Shown here: positions 37,368 through 37,489 of the stretch, piece by piece
Position numbering within the stretch: the stretch's first letter is position 1
How the letters are laid out: each line of letters opens with the position of its first letter
From: JBDHUJ01 sp039809105
GTDB lineage: Bacteria; Patescibacteriota; Saccharimonadia; Saccharimonadales; UBA4665
Direction: 5' to 3'
DNA: 37,489 nucleotides
Assembly: GCA_039809105.1 (NCBI GenBank)
Contig: JBDHUJ010000017.1
Coordinates: 1 to 37,489, forward strand
Notes under the pieces: generated by a model
Told to the model about the DNA's origin: nothing
The model's input: the letters and a program-made list of their open reading frames with translations, nothing else
The model's database searches: none
Made by a program: the position numbers and the translations under genes

Positions 37368-37489
37368 TTACTGTGGGAACAGCTCCCGGACCTTCGGTGC
37401 CAGTTCGTCGGCCCAAATCTGGTAGCCGGTGGCGCTCGGGTGGGTGTGGTCGGTGGTGTTGGCGTCGGTGCCGACGGTGGCGGCGAAGG
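37368..37489 (-). CDS. C-terminal end of an SGNH/GDSL-type hydrolase (partial)
   Basis: Only the last 40 codons are inside the window; the gene continues past the right edge. They read FAATVGTDANTTDHTHPSATGYQ and end WADELAPKVRELFPQ. The DHTHPSATGYQ segment is block V of SGNH/GDSL esterases (DxxHP), which carries the catalytic Asp and His, and the final helix is typical for the family. The enzyme would remove acyl or acetyl groups from lipids or glycans. Export and substrate cannot be judged without the missing N-terminus. Confidence 0.75.
   Translation of the reverse strand, partial: FAATVGTDANTTDHTHPSATGYQIWADELAPKVRELFPQ

Noticed and set aside
1..37489. Possible CRISPR array or Cas genes
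   Set aside because: No regularly spaced direct repeats and no Cas-like protein were found; the repeats seen are dispersed and palindromic.
1..37489. UGA recoded as glycine, as in some other CPR lineages
   Set aside because: Genes such as the GT4 gene and the 14001-14873 GT2 gene end sensibly at TGA within ATGA overlaps, and conserved proteins are complete without in-frame UGA.

Overview
Organism. Most of the window is packed with bacterial genes in short operons with overlapping start and stop codons. The genes include ssrA (tmRNA), rsmA, pcrA/uvrD, tpiA-pgk-pyk, DUF348/G5 cell-wall lytic proteins and many small membrane proteins. This mix, plus -10 boxes sitting almost on top of start codons, suggests a Patescibacteria/CPR genome, most likely Candidatus Saccharibacteria. 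That placement is inference from gene content; no 16S or ribosomal protein is present. The standard genetic code fits all genes read here. | Layout. 1-4030: the start of a gene leaving the window, two paralogous small membrane proteins, an unrecognised soluble protein, tRNA-Ala(GGC) with encoded CCA, a DUF2177 membrane protein and a DnaQ-type exonuclease. 4117-5815: two direct copies of a ~350 bp hairpin-rich repeat (family R1) flanking a Trp-rich secreted protein, followed by a partial copy of a second repeat (R2). 5816-18479, all on the minus strand: a surface-glycan locus. It holds a Wzx-like flippase, a membrane-anchored GT2, a GT4, a GT2, a polysaccharide pyruvyl transferase, another GT2, a 1250-residue GT-C-like protein with two carbohydrate-binding-like modules, a second GT-C-like protein and a small membrane protein. 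The reading is cytoplasmic assembly of a pyruvylated lipid-linked glycan, export, then sugar transfer outside the membrane. 18592-19340: a REP-associated transposase gene between two REP-like palindromes. 19388-21751: two small proteins (one DUF6496), an anchored secreted protein, a PAP2 phosphatase, a small membrane protein and a GIY-YIG protein. 21820-22509: tmRNA with promoter and terminator. 22757-25762: a zinc-ribbon/HELGH membrane protease-like protein, two tandem paralogous membrane proteins and a UbiA prenyltransferase. 25759-31821: ClC channel, rsmA, a DUF348/G5/lytic protein, repeat R2 inverted, and a UvrD/PcrA helicase. 32009-36622: an anchored acidic protein, tpiA, pgk and pyk. 36685-end: a repeat, a small membrane protein and the end of an SGNH hydrolase. 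| Most notable. (1) Three dispersed repeat families fold into hairpins whose stem sequences differ between copies while pairing is kept. The clearest, R3, lies at the 3' ends of four genes, with 13-14 bp unrelated stems and a constant TTYAY loop. (2) The tmRNA is long (556 nt), encodes a 30-residue tag, and departs from consensus in its T-loop and discriminator base. (3) At least a dozen genes appear to be transcribed leaderless or nearly so from extended -10 promoters.
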